Source of the DNA: Capillimicrobium parvum
GTDB lineage: Bacteria > Actinomycetota > Thermoleophilia > Solirubrobacterales > Solirubrobacteraceae
Assembly (NCBI RefSeq): GCF_021172045.1
Contig: NZ_CP087164.1
Location: 868,001 to 932,000 of the forward strand
Direction: 5' to 3'
Length of the DNA: 64,000 bases
Shown one piece after another: positions 18,290 through 26,939 of the stretch. Position 1 is the stretch's first letter, and the number at the start of each line of letters is the position of its first letter. Position numbers and translations under genes: made by a program. The notes below the pieces were generated by a model. That model was not told the origin of the DNA. It made no database searches and saw only the letters and a program-made list of their open reading frames with translations.

Positions 18290-19215
18290 TCCCAATCACC
18301 GTGGATAAACGGTCCCGTCCCGAACCGACTCCCCCCGCCGCCGCCGCGCGTCCCGCTGCCACACCCCCGGCGCCGGTGCGGGCGGAGTCGGTCAGGCGTG
18401 GCGGGCGGCGGGCGGTCGTGCTCGTCGCCGCGCTGGTCCTGGTCCTCCTGGCCGCCGGCCCCGCGGAGGCCGGGACGCTGCTTCCCGAGCGCGGAGGCTC
18501 GCCCAACGCGGACCGGATCGCCTCGCTCTACACCGTCGTGCTCGTCCTCGCCGGCCTCGTCTTCGCCGGCGTGACGTGCGCGCTCGCCTTCGCGCTGTGG
18601 CGCTACCGCGAGCGGCGCAACCCGGTCGCCGCGCAGATCCACGGCAACACGCGCCTGGAGATCGCCTGGACGCTCGCGGCCACCGCGCTGATCGTCTTCA
18701 TCGCCGCCTTCTCGCTGAGCAAGCTCGGCGCCATCGAGAACGCCGACACCGCCGCGGCGAGTCCCGCCGCCGTCGCCGCGGGGGTCGTCGCACCCGGCGA
18801 CGGCCAGGCGCTGCACATCGAGGTCGTCGGCCGGCAGTACGTCTGGATGTACCGCTACCCCGGCGGCGCGTACTCCTACGGCGAGATGGTCGCCCCGACC
18901 GGGGTGACCGTGAAGCTCGACATCGTCTCCGTCGACGTCGCGCACTCGTGGTGGATCCCCAAGCTCGGCGGCAAGTTCGACGCGATCCCCGGCTACGTCA
19001 GCCACACGTGGTTCCGCATCTCGCGCCCCGGCCTCTATCGCGGGCAGTGCGCCGAGCTGTGCGGGCGCAACCACGCCAACATGCTCGCCCAGGTCCGCGC
19101 GGTCGCGCCCGAGGAGTACGCCGCGTGGACGCGGCGCCAGAAGCGCCTGATCGCCGAGGCCGAGGCGGCCCGCAACCGCGACGCGCCGAGCTTCGCGTCG
19201 CACGGAGCCGGCTGA
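18280..19215 (+). CDS. coxB: Cytochrome c oxidase subunit II
   Basis: The 311-residue subunit receives electrons from cytochrome c at its CuA centre. After a Pro-rich N-terminus come a signal-like helix (about 45-64) and two membrane helices (about 85-108 and 128-146); the cupredoxin domain has VAHSWWIPKLGGKFDAIPG and GQCAELCGRNHANM, providing the His, two Cys and Met ligands, and YVWMYRYP is the aromatic electron-entry patch. Start is either ATG 18280 or in-frame GTG 18301; promoter position favours the latter. It overlaps coxA by one base (TGATG). Confidence 0.92.
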   Translation: MLVFPITVDKRSRPEPTPPAAAARPAATPPAPVRAESVRRGGRRAVVLVAALVLVLLAAGPAEAGTLLPERGGSPNADRIASLYTVVLVLAGLVFAGVTCALAFALWRYRERRNPVAAQIHGNTRLEIAWTLAATALIVFIAAFSLSKLGAIENADTAAASPAAVAAGVVAPGDGQALHIEVVGRQYVWMYRYPGGAYSYGEMVAPTGVTVKLDIVSVDVAHSWWIPKLGGKFDAIPGYVSHTWFRISRPGLYRGQCAELCGRNHANMLAQVRAVAPEEYAAWTRRQKRLIAEAEAARNRDAPSFASHGAG

Positions 19216-20903
19216 TGGCGGTCATCGAGCGCCCGGCCACGCGCGCGCTGCCGGCCGGCCCGCCGCAGATCGCCGCCACCCGCCTCGAGCGCCCGCGCCG
19301 TGCGCGCTGGGTCGACTGGGTCTCGACGACCGACCACAAGCGCATCGGGATCCTCTACCTGACCACCGCGTTCGCGTTCTTCATGGTCGGCGGCGTCGAG
19401 GCGCTGCTCATGCGCACGCAGCTCGCGGTGCCGTCGAACACGCTGCTCGCGCCGCAGACCTACAACCAGATCCTCACGATGCACGGGACGACGATGGTCT
19501 TCCTCGTCGTCATGCCGCTGTGGGCGGGCTTCGCCAACTACGTCGTGCCGCTGCAGATCGGCGCGCGCGACATGGCGTTCCCGCGCCTGAACGCCCTGTC
19601 GTACTGGCTGTATCTCGCGGGCGGCATCGTCTTCTACGCGACGCTGTTCTTCTCGCCGCCGGAGGCCGGGTGGACCGCCTACACGCCGCTGTCGACCGGT
19701 CCGTACATCCCGGGCAACGGCACCGACGCCTGGATCTTCCTCATCCATCTCACCGGGACCAGCTCGATCCTCGGCTCGATCAACGTCACGGTGACGATCG
19801 CGAACATGCGCACGCGGGGGATGGGATGGGGCCGCGTGCCGCTGTTCTGCTGGTCGCTCGTGGCCCAGGCGATCATGGTGATGCTCACCCTGCCGGTCGT
19901 CGCGGGGGCGGTGACGATGATGCTCACCGACCGCCACTTCGGCAGCTGCTTCTTCGAGCCCTCGTGCGGCGGGTCGGCGATGCTCTACCAGCACCTCTTC
20001 TGGTTCTTCGGCCACCCCGAGGTCTACATCATGATCCTGCCGGCCTTCGGCGTGATCTCGGAGGTCCTGCCGGTCTTCGCGCGCAAGCCGATCTTCGGCT
20101 ACAAGGCGATCGCCGCGTCGAGCGTCGGCATCGCGTTCCTGTCGATGCTCGTGTGGGCGCACCACATGTTCGCCACGCCGATGGCGACCGTGGTCCTGGC
20201 GTTCTTCATGCTCTCGTCGATGCTGATCGCCATCCCCACGGGGGTGAAGATCCTCAACTGGGTGGCGACGCTGTTCCGCGGCTCGATCCACTTCGCCACG
20301 CCGCTGTACTTCGCCGCCGGCTTCCTGGTGCTGTTCACCCTCGGCGGGATCACGGGGGTGATCATCGCGATCTTCCCCATCGACCGGCAGGTGCACGACA
20401 CCTACTTCATCGTCGCCCACTTCCACTTCGTGCTCGTCGCCGGTGCGGTGTCGGGGGTCATGGCCGCGCTGTACTACTGGTTCCCGAAGATCACGGGCCG
20501 CCGGCTCTCCGAGCCGCTGGGCAAGCTCTCGTTCTGGCTCCAGTTCGTCGGGTTCGTCGGCACGTTCCTCATCCAGCACTCGCTCGGCCTGTCGGGGATG
20601 CCCCGCCGCATCTACACGTACGGCGAGAGCACCGGCTGGGGCACCGGCAACCTGATCTCGACCTGTGGTGCGTTCGTCCTCGGCGTCGGCGTCGTGGTGA
20701 CCGTCGTCAACGTGCTGTGGAGCCTGCGACATGGACGGCGCGTCGGCCCGGACCCGTGGCGCGCGAACACGCTCGAGTGGCTGACGCTGTCGCCGCCGCC
20801 GCCGCACAACTTCGACGTCCAGCCGGTCGTGCGCTCCGTCGAGCCGATGCGCGACATCCGCCGCCGGGTCGCCGAGCAGACCGCGGGCGGGGGGGAGCGA
20901 TGA
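19215..20903 (+). CDS. coxA: Cytochrome c oxidase subunit I
   Basis: The 562-residue catalytic subunit reduces O2 to water and pumps protons. It has 12 or more helices. Haem and CuB ligands are visible: TMHGTTM (His about 90), FFGHPEVYIMILPAFG (His about 268 and the crosslinked Tyr four residues on), WAHHMF (about 316) and VAHFHFVLVAG (about 402-404). The proton-channel motif HPEVY is canonical for A-type oxidases. Its stop overlaps the next start as ATGA. Subunit III is not in this operon. Confidence 0.95.
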   Translation: MAVIERPATRALPAGPPQIAATRLERPRRARWVDWVSTTDHKRIGILYLTTAFAFFMVGGVEALLMRTQLAVPSNTLLAPQTYNQILTMHGTTMVFLVVMPLWAGFANYVVPLQIGARDMAFPRLNALSYWLYLAGGIVFYATLFFSPPEAGWTAYTPLSTGPYIPGNGTDAWIFLIHLTGTSSILGSINVTVTIANMRTRGMGWGRVPLFCWSLVAQAIMVMLTLPVVAGAVTMMLTDRHFGSCFFEPSCGGSAMLYQHLFWFFGHPEVYIMILPAFGVISEVLPVFARKPIFGYKAIAASSVGIAFLSMLVWAHHMFATPMATVVLAFFMLSSMLIAIPTGVKILNWVATLFRGSIHFATPLYFAAGFLVLFTLGGITGVIIAIFPIDRQVHDTYFIVAHFHFVLVAGAVSGVMAALYYWFPKITGRRLSEPLGKLSFWLQFVGFVGTFLIQHSLGLSGMPRRIYTYGESTGWGTGNLISTCGAFVLGVGVVVTVVNVLWSLRHGRRVGPDPWRANTLEWLTLSPPPPHNFDVQPVVRSVEPMRDIRRRVAEQTAGGGER

Positions 20904-21217
20904 GCCGGGAGGTCATGCTCGCGCTCGGCCTGCACCTCGTCGCGATCGCCGCGGGCGCGGGGCTGCTCCTGCTCGCGCTGCGCTCCGGGACGATCGAGGG
21001 TCGTGACGAGGACGGTGGCGGGGGCGCGCCGCCTCCGCCTGCTGCGCCGCCCGGCGGGCCGCCGCTCGACGGCGCCACCCGGCCCGCCCGCGTGCGGCTG
21101 CGCCAGCCGGCGCGGGCGTCCGACCTGCGGCCGGGCCGCCCGCGCCGGCCCTCGCACCCGCCCATGCCCGATCCCACCGTCCCGCGCCGAGCACCCGCCC
21201 CAATGGAGTCGCCATGA
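20900..21217 (+). CDS. Small membrane protein of the cox operon, unknown
   Basis: I do not recognise this 105-residue product. One N-terminal hydrophobic helix (VMLALGLHLVAIAAGAGLLLLAL, about 5-26 in outline) is followed by an acidic, then strongly Pro/Arg-rich tail that is probably disordered. Start and stop overlap coxA and the ferredoxin gene (ATGA both sides), so it is translated with them. It may act as an assembly or small accessory subunit; that is inference from position only. Confidence 0.55.
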   Translation: MSREVMLALGLHLVAIAAGAGLLLLALRSGTIEGRDEDGGGGAPPPPAAPPGGPPLDGATRPARVRLRQPARASDLRPGRPRRPSHPPMPDPTVPRRAPAPMESP

Positions 21218-21483
21218 CCTACGTCATCAACGAGCCGTGCATCGCCACCAAGGACACCTCGTGCGTCGAGGTGTGCCCCGTCGACTGCATCCATCCCGCG
21301 CCCGACGAACCGGGATTCGAGGAGCACGACCAGCTCTACATCGATCCCGAGGAGTGCATCGACTGCGACGCGTGCGTCGAGGCCTGCCCGGTCGACGCGA
21401 TCACGCCCGAGGACATGGTGCCGCCGGAGTGGCAGCGGTTCATCGCGATCAACGCCGGCTACTACCAGCGGACGCGCGGCTGA
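21214..21483 (+). CDS. Ferredoxin, 3Fe-4S/4Fe-4S type
   Basis: The 89-residue protein has an N-terminal cluster motif CVEVCPVDCI (preceded by PCIATKDTSC) and a second, CIDCDACVEACPVDAI, with the longer C-terminal tail ending in YYQRTRG seen in FdxA-type actinobacterial seven-iron ferredoxins. Translationally coupled to the cox operon through ATGA. Its partner is unknown; a ferredoxin reductase gene lies 5.5 kb downstream at 26940. Confidence 0.88.
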   Translation: MTYVINEPCIATKDTSCVEVCPVDCIHPAPDEPGFEEHDQLYIDPEECIDCDACVEACPVDAITPEDMVPPEWQRFIAINAGYYQRTRG

Positions 21484-21563
21484 CCGGTCCGCCGCGCACG
21501 CGGGCTGTGCGCATCGGACCCCATGGACAGCGTGCCCCCGGCAGGCGACCATGGGTCGCGCCG

Positions 21564-22616
21564 ATGCACCCCGTCGCACCAGATGAGTCGCCGCCGCCGC
21601 GGTTCGCCGAGCTGCGCGCCCACTCGATGCTCTGGGGCGTGGTGCTGGTCAACGTCGCGGTGCTCGCGGTCGGCGCCGTCCTGCTGATCGTCACGCCCGT
21701 GCGCATCACGCCGAAGATCGCCGCGGCGGAGGCGGCGATCGTCATCGGCGGGTTCCTCACGATGGCGGCGGTCAGCCTCGTGCTCCTGCGCGGCGTGCTG
21801 GCGCCGCTGCGCCGGCTGGCGGCGGTCATGCGCGACGTCGATCCGCGCGACCCGGGGCGCCGGCTGGACGTGCGCCATGCCCGCTACGCGGAGGTCATCG
21901 CCGTCACGCGCGCGTTCAACGCGATGCTCGACCGCCTCGAGGACGAGCGGCGCGAGAGCAGCCGCCGCGTGCTCGAAGCGCAGGAGGCCGAGCGCGTGCG
22001 GATCGCGCGCGAGCTGCACGACGACATCGGGCAGACGCTGACCGCCACGGCGATCGAGGCCGAGCGGGCCGCCGGCGCGGGCGCCGATGAACGGTCGGAG
22101 TCGCTGCGCCGTGCGGCCACGTCGGTGCGCGAGAGCCTGGACGATGTGCGCCGGATCGCGCGCGAGCTGCGCCCCGAGGCGCTCGACGACCTCGGGCTGG
22201 TCAACGCGCTCATCTCGCTCTGCCGGCGCGTGGAGGCCCAGAGCGGCGTGCGGGTGCGCATCGAGGCCGCCGGGTCGCTGCCGAAGCTGTCGCCGGAGAT
22301 CGAGCTCGTCGTCTACCGGGTCGCGCAGGAGAGCCTGACGAACGTGATCCGGCACGCCGGCGCCCGCCACGCGGTGCTTGCGCTGGACGCGGACGCGGCG
22401 GGCGTGACCCTGACCGTCCGCGACGACGGCGCCGGTCCGGGCGCGGCGGGCGACGGCGCCCCGGGCACCGGGGTCACCGGCATGCGCGAGCGGGCGATGC
22501 TCGTCGGAGGCAGGCTGACGCTCGGATCGGCTCCCGGCGGAGGGACCGAGGTGGCGCTGCGCATCCCGGCCGGCCTCACGGCTCGACCAGACCCCGCCGG
22601 ATCGCATACCGGGTGA
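21564..22616 (+). CDS. NarL-family sensor histidine kinase
   Basis: The 350-residue kinase has two N-terminal membrane helices (about 24-45 and 56-76) with almost no extracellular loop, a HAMP-like linker, a HisKA_3 dimerisation domain with RIARELHDDIGQTLTA (phospho-His about 152) and an HATPase domain ending GGGTEVALRIPAG. The tiny loop suggests sensing within the membrane or cytoplasm, perhaps redox state, as it directly follows the oxidase operon. Its 3' end overlaps the convergent response regulator gene by 41 bp. Confidence 0.9.
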   Translation: MHPVAPDESPPPRFAELRAHSMLWGVVLVNVAVLAVGAVLLIVTPVRITPKIAAAEAAIVIGGFLTMAAVSLVLLRGVLAPLRRLAAVMRDVDPRDPGRRLDVRHARYAEVIAVTRAFNAMLDRLEDERRESSRRVLEAQEAERVRIARELHDDIGQTLTATAIEAERAAGAGADERSESLRRAATSVRESLDDVRRIARELRPEALDDLGLVNALISLCRRVEAQSGVRVRIEAAGSLPKLSPEIELVVYRVAQESLTNVIRHAGARHAVLALDADAAGVTLTVRDDGAGPGAAGDGAPGTGVTGMRERAMLVGGRLTLGSAPGGGTEVALRIPAGLTARPDPAGSHTG

Positions 22617-23235
22617 GCTCGACGCGATTGCGCATGCCCAGCTTCTCGAGGATGTTCGCCCGATGACGATCGACGGTCTTCTTGCTGATGACGAGCATCG
22701 CGGCGATCTCCTCGCTCGTGTGGCCCTCGGCGATCAGCTTGAGGATCTGCAGCTCGCGGGGGGTCAGCGGATCGGTCGGCGTCGCGTCGCCGCGCCGCGC
22801 CCGTTCGAGGTAGTCGCGGATCAGCGCGGTCGCCGCCGACGGATAGAGGAACGGCTCGCCGCGCATCGTCGCCCGGCACGCCTCCACGAACTCGGCGTTG
22901 GCCGCGGTCTTGAGGACGTAGCCCGACGCGCCCGCCTTGAGGGCCTCGAAGAAGTACTGCTCGTTGTCGTGCATCGAGAGCATCAGGAGCCTCAGCTCGG
23001 GGCGCCGCTGGGACAGCTCGCGGGCCGCCTGCAGCCCGGTCAACCGCGGCATGGAGACGTCAAGCACCGCGAGGTGGATGTCCGCCGACAGGCCGAGCTC
23101 GACCGCCTCAGCACCGTCTGATGCCTCGAGGACGACCTCGAGATCGGGCTCGGCGTCGAGCACGAGCCGCAGCCCGGCCCGCACGACGGCGTGGTCGTCG
23201 GCGAGCAGGATGCGGGTCTTCAGCGGAACGGCCAC
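22576..23235 (-). CDS. NarL/LuxR-type response regulator
   Basis: The 219-residue protein has a receiver domain (acidic pair DD near residues 13-14, phospho-Asp about 59 in AVLDVSMPRL, Lys in YVLKT) and a C-terminal LuxR HTH (LTPRELQILKLIAEGHTSEEIAAML ... VDRHRANILEKLGM). It is the obvious partner of the convergent HisKA_3 kinase. Start is GTG. It is divergent from the SQR-like gene, whose promoter lies in the 105-bp gap, so that gene or the cox genes are candidate targets. Confidence 0.92.
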   Translation of the reverse strand: MAVPLKTRILLADDHAVVRAGLRLVLDAEPDLEVVLEASDGAEAVELGLSADIHLAVLDVSMPRLTGLQAARELSQRRPELRLLMLSMHDNEQYFFEALKAGASGYVLKTAANAEFVEACRATMRGEPFLYPSAATALIRDYLERARRGDATPTDPLTPRELQILKLIAEGHTSEEIAAMLVISKKTVDRHRANILEKLGMRNRVELTRYAIRRGLVEP

Positions 23236-23265
23236 GGGTCAAGTATGAGCCGCGCGCCAGAGCGC

Positions 23266-23294
23266 TTGGAACAGAGGGCCCAGCGTGCTAATTT
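23266..23294 (+). promoter_or_regulatory. Promoter of the SQR-like gene
   Basis: TTGGAA (23266-23271), 17 bases, TAATTT (23289-23294) preceded by TGC. The match to the cox promoter suggests the same sigma factor or shared control. The region that follows is locally AT-rich and gives a 5' leader of about 40 nt before ATG 23341. Confidence 0.5.
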
Positions 23295-23340
23295 ACACAG
23301 TGTTCATGTATTAAAGCGGCCCGAAAGCGAGGCGGTCGCG

Positions 23341-24588
23341 ATGCAGAGCCGGAAGCACCTCCGGGGGCGAGCCGAACGCGCCCGGCACGTGGTCGTCGCC
23401 GGCGGCGGGATCGCTGGTCTGGAGACGGTGCTCGCCCTGCGCCGCCTGGCCGGTGACCACGTCCGCCTGACGCTGGTGACGCGGGCGGCGCTGATGGTGG
23501 AGCGACCAGCGGCCGTCGCCGAGCCCTTTCCGCGCGCCATCGCCTTCAACTCCAACCACGACGTCCGCGCGTTCGCTCACGACCAGGGCGTGGACCTGGT
23601 GTTCGACCGGCTCGTCGAGGTCCATGGGCCCGGCCGGACCGTGCTGCTGGCCAGCGGCAGGCGACCGTCCTTCGATGCGCTCGTGATCGCCACCGGCGCC
23701 GGCCTGCGCAACGCCCTGCCGGGAGCGACGACCTTCCGTGGCCGCACCGACGTCATCGCGATGCGGGGGATCCTCGACGACCTGCGCTCCGGCCGCGCGC
23801 ACTCGATCGCCTTCGTGCTGCCCGGCATGTCGAGCTGGCCGCTGCCCCTCTACGAGCTCGCGCTGATGACCGGTGCAGAGCTGTCCGCCGACCGCATCGA
23901 GGGCGTTGCGATCACAGTGGTCACCCCGGAGCCCGAGCCACTGGCGATCTTCGGGCCGGCGGCTCGCATCGCTCTCGAGCCGCTGCTGGCGGAACGCGCG
24001 GTGACCGTCAGGACCGGCGCGCTCGCGGCCGGCGTGGAGCCGGGCCGGGTGATCCTCGACGACGGCGAGTGGGTCGCCGCCGATCGAGTCCTGGCGCTCG
24101 CCGCCCCGAGCCCGCGCGCGCCGATCGGGGTTCCGACGGATGATGGGTTCGTGCCGGTCGACGAATACGGGCGCGTGGTCGGGCTGGACGGCGTGTACGC
24201 CGCGGGTGACGTCACCGCGCGGCCGCTGAAGCAGGGCGGCCTGGCGGCCCAGCAGGGCGACGCGGTCGCCCAGGCCATCGCCGCGGAGATGGGCGTTCTC
24301 GAGCAGCCACGTCCATACCGGCCGGTCATCCGCGGTCTGCTGCTCGTCGGCGGACCTCCGCTGTACCTGCGCGCCGCGCTGCGCGAGCACGACGCCACGA
24401 CGCTCGAGCCGCTGCCGGGGGCGTCGCGCGCTTCGCGGGAGGCGTTGTGGTGGCCGCCCGCCAAGGTCGCCGCCGGGTACCTTGCGCCGTACTTCTCCAC
24501 CGCTTCCCCGCACTCGGCGAAGCTCCACGATCGTCCCGGTCGGCCGACCGGGACTCGGTGGCAACGGCCATGGCCTGTCGCGAGGTGA
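23341..24588 (+). CDS. FAD-dependent oxidoreductase, sulfide:quinone-reductase-like
   Basis: The 415-residue flavoprotein begins HVVVAGGGIAGLETVLALRRL, a Rossmann FAD motif, has ALVIATGAG in the middle and GVYAAGDVTARPLKQGGLAAQQGD near the C-terminus, the order of SQR and type II NADH dehydrogenases. The cysteine pair diagnostic of true SQR is not visible, so the substrate is open. It follows the promoter at 23266 and overlaps the next gene by 19 bases. Starts further upstream in frame lie before the predicted transcript start and were rejected. Confidence 0.75.
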   Translation: MQSRKHLRGRAERARHVVVAGGGIAGLETVLALRRLAGDHVRLTLVTRAALMVERPAAVAEPFPRAIAFNSNHDVRAFAHDQGVDLVFDRLVEVHGPGRTVLLASGRRPSFDALVIATGAGLRNALPGATTFRGRTDVIAMRGILDDLRSGRAHSIAFVLPGMSSWPLPLYELALMTGAELSADRIEGVAITVVTPEPEPLAIFGPAARIALEPLLAERAVTVRTGALAAGVEPGRVILDDGEWVAADRVLALAAPSPRAPIGVPTDDGFVPVDEYGRVVGLDGVYAAGDVTARPLKQGGLAAQQGDAVAQAIAAEMGVLEQPRPYRPVIRGLLLVGGPPLYLRAALREHDATTLEPLPGASRASREALWWPPAKVAAGYLAPYFSTASPHSAKLHDRPGRPTGTRWQRPWPVAR

Positions 24589-26402
24589 GGCCGCCGGCGT
24601 CGGGGCGGGGCGCGGCGCGGGACGGCTACGTCCCGATCGCCGACTATGCGGCCATCGGTGACGGGCGGACCGTCGCGCTCGTCGCGCGCGACGGGTCGGT
24701 GGACTGGCTCTGCCTCCCGGACCTCGATTCGCCCAGCGTGTTCGCTGCGCTGCTCGACGCCGACCGCGGCGGGCGCTTCGAGCTGTGTCCCGACGTCGCC
24801 GCGGACGTCCAGCGCCGCTACGTGCCGGACACCAACGTGCTGGAGACGACGTTCACGAGCGCGCTGGGGATCGCGCGCGTGACCGATGCCATGACGCTGT
24901 CAGGTTCGGGGCTCGGGCCGACGCGCGAGCTGGTCCGGCGAATCGAGGGTGTCGCCGGATGCGTTCCGATGCGCTGGCGCGTCGCCCCGGCCTTCGGCTA
25001 TGGGCACATCCGGCCGAGGATCGAGTACCGCGGGCCCGTCCCCGTGGCGGTCGGCGGCGCCGGCGCGCTTGCCGTCTGCTCGTGGGACGCGGGCCGACCC
25101 GAGGTGGACGGCTCCGCGATCTCGGGGCGCTTCGAGATGCGTGGGGGCGACTCGGCGTGCATCGCGCTGTGCGCGGCGTACCAGGAGCCGCTGGTCTTTC
25201 CGCGCCGCGACGACGTCGAACGACGATTGGACGCGGCCGCGGCCTACTGGCGCGAGTGGGCGGCGCAAAGGACGTACGACGGGCCCTGGCGCGACGCGGT
25301 GATCCGCAGCGCGCTCACGCTCAAGCTCCTGTTCCATGCGCCGTCCGGCGCGATCGCCGCCGCCGCCACGGCCTCGCTGCCCGAGGAGATCGGTGGGGAG
25401 CGCAACTGGGACTATCGCCTGTGCTGGATCCGCGACTCGGCGTTCACGCTCGAGGCCCTCATGCGTCTGGGCTGCCCGAGCGAGGCCGAGGCGTTCTTCT
25501 GGTGGCTGCTGCACGCGTCGCAGCTCTCGCGCCCGAAGCTCCGGGTCCTCTACCGCCTCGACGGCGGCGAGCGGGCACCCGAGCGCGTGCTTGCCCTGAA
25601 CGGCTACCGGGGCTCACGGCCCGTCCGCGTCGGCAACGATGCCGCCGGCCAGACCCAGCTCGACATCTATGGCTGTCTGCTGCAGACCGCGGCGATCTAC
25701 ACCGAGGCCGGCGGTCGCCTGGACCGCGAGGCCGGGCGGCGGCTGGCCGGGGTCGCCGATCTCGTTGCGCGCATCTGGCGTGAGCCGGACTCGGGCATCT
25801 GGGAGGTGCGCAGCGCGCCCCGGCACTTCACCCATTCCAAGATGATGTGCTGGGTCGCGCTCGATCGTGCCATTCGCCTGGCCGCGGCGGGCCATCTGGA
25901 GTCGAAACACGTGGCGCTGTGGCGGGGCGAGGCGGATGCCATCGCCCACTTCGTCGAGGCCCACTGCTGGTCTGCGCGCCTGGGCAGCTACACGCGGGAC
26001 GCCGGCGGCGAAGGCCTCGACGCCAGCCTCCTGCTCGGGATCCTGCTCGGCTACCGCGGGCCGGATCCCCGCCGGATGGACGCCACGCTTGAGGCGGTGC
26101 GCCGCGAGCTTGGACACGGCGCTCTCCTGTACCGCTACAGCGGGGACGACGGGCTGGGCGGCACCGAGGGAGCGTTTCTGTGCTGCTCGTTCTGGCTCGT
26201 CGACGCGCTCGCCACCATGGGTCGCCATGACGAGGCCACGGAGCTGATGGCCGAGCTGATCGACCGTGCCAACGACGTCGGCCTGTACGCCGAGGAGATC
26301 GACCCCCACAGCGGCGAGCTGCTGGGCAACGTCCCGCAGGGACTCGTGCACCTCGCGCTCATCAACGCCGCCGTGTCCATCACGGCTTCGGGCGACCGAT
26401 GA
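24570..26402 (+). CDS. Glycoside hydrolase family 15 protein (glucoamylase/trehalase-like)
   Basis: The 610-residue protein has the GH15 layout: N-terminal beta domain beginning YVPIADYAAIGDGRTVALVARDGSVDWLCLP, then an alpha/alpha barrel with GGERNWDYRLCWIRDSAF (about 278) and EEIDPHSGELLGNVPQ (about 573), which contains the catalytic base Glu. Absence of a signal peptide argues for an intracellular alpha-glucosidase or trehalase, as in many actinobacteria. ATG 24570 is chosen; it overlaps the SQR-like gene by 19 bases. Coupled by ATGA to the membrane protein that follows. Confidence 0.9.
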   Translation: MACREVRPPASGRGAARDGYVPIADYAAIGDGRTVALVARDGSVDWLCLPDLDSPSVFAALLDADRGGRFELCPDVAADVQRRYVPDTNVLETTFTSALGIARVTDAMTLSGSGLGPTRELVRRIEGVAGCVPMRWRVAPAFGYGHIRPRIEYRGPVPVAVGGAGALAVCSWDAGRPEVDGSAISGRFEMRGGDSACIALCAAYQEPLVFPRRDDVERRLDAAAAYWREWAAQRTYDGPWRDAVIRSALTLKLLFHAPSGAIAAAATASLPEEIGGERNWDYRLCWIRDSAFTLEALMRLGCPSEAEAFFWWLLHASQLSRPKLRVLYRLDGGERAPERVLALNGYRGSRPVRVGNDAAGQTQLDIYGCLLQTAAIYTEAGGRLDREAGRRLAGVADLVARIWREPDSGIWEVRSAPRHFTHSKMMCWVALDRAIRLAAAGHLESKHVALWRGEADAIAHFVEAHCWSARLGSYTRDAGGEGLDASLLLGILLGYRGPDPRRMDATLEAVRRELGHGALLYRYSGDDGLGGTEGAFLCCSFWLVDALATMGRHDEATELMAELIDRANDVGLYAEEIDPHSGELLGNVPQGLVHLALINAAVSITASGDR

Positions 26403-26881
26403 GCGTCTGGGGCGCGCTGGCCGGCGGCTTCGTCGGGACCCTCGTGCTGACGACGACGCTGCGCGCGGCCAACGAGGCCGGCCTGACCCGCGTGGACCTG
26501 CCGTTCCTGCTCGGCACCGCCGTGACGCTCGATCGCGCTCGCGCCAAGGCACTCGGCTACGTCCTGCACCTCGCGGCCGGGGAGGGCTTCGCGCTCGTCT
26601 ACTACGCGATCTTCGCCGCCATCGGCACAGACGGATGGCTGCTCGGGGCGCTCATGGGCCTGTTGCACGGCATCGTCTCGACGACGGCGTTGGTGAACGT
26701 CCTGCTCCCGGTCGTCCACCCCCACATGGGCAGCACGCTCAGCAGCGCCGACCGCAGTCCGCTGCTCGAGCCGCCGGGCTTCCTCATGCGCAACTACGGC
26801 CACGGCACCCCGGCGGTCACGTTGCTGGCCCACGTCGCCTACGGCGCGATCGTCGGAGGCTTCGCCGGGATGGCCGGGTGA
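26399..26881 (+). CDS. Four-helix membrane protein, unknown
   Basis: The 160-residue protein has about four hydrophobic segments (about 4-22, 50-73, 78-100 and 135-158). Conserved-looking His residues occur in VVHPHMG and NYGHGTP. I recognise no named family; similar unnamed proteins occur beside oxidoreductase genes. Its start overlaps the GH15 stop (ATGA), so it belongs to the 23341-26881 operon. Confidence 0.6.
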   Translation: MSVWGALAGGFVGTLVLTTTLRAANEAGLTRVDLPFLLGTAVTLDRARAKALGYVLHLAAGEGFALVYYAIFAAIGTDGWLLGALMGLLHGIVSTTALVNVLLPVVHPHMGSTLSSADRSPLLEPPGFLMRNYGHGTPAVTLLAHVAYGAIVGGFAGMAG

Positions 26882-26939
26882 CCGTAAGACATGCGGTCGC
26901 CATGACGCGAAGAGAACACATCGACCCCTTGGAGATGCC

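Noticed and set aside
23281-23320. TTTACA and TATTAA as promoter of the SQR-like gene
   Set aside because: Spacing is only 11 bases. TTGGAA-N17-TAATTT just upstream has proper spacing.
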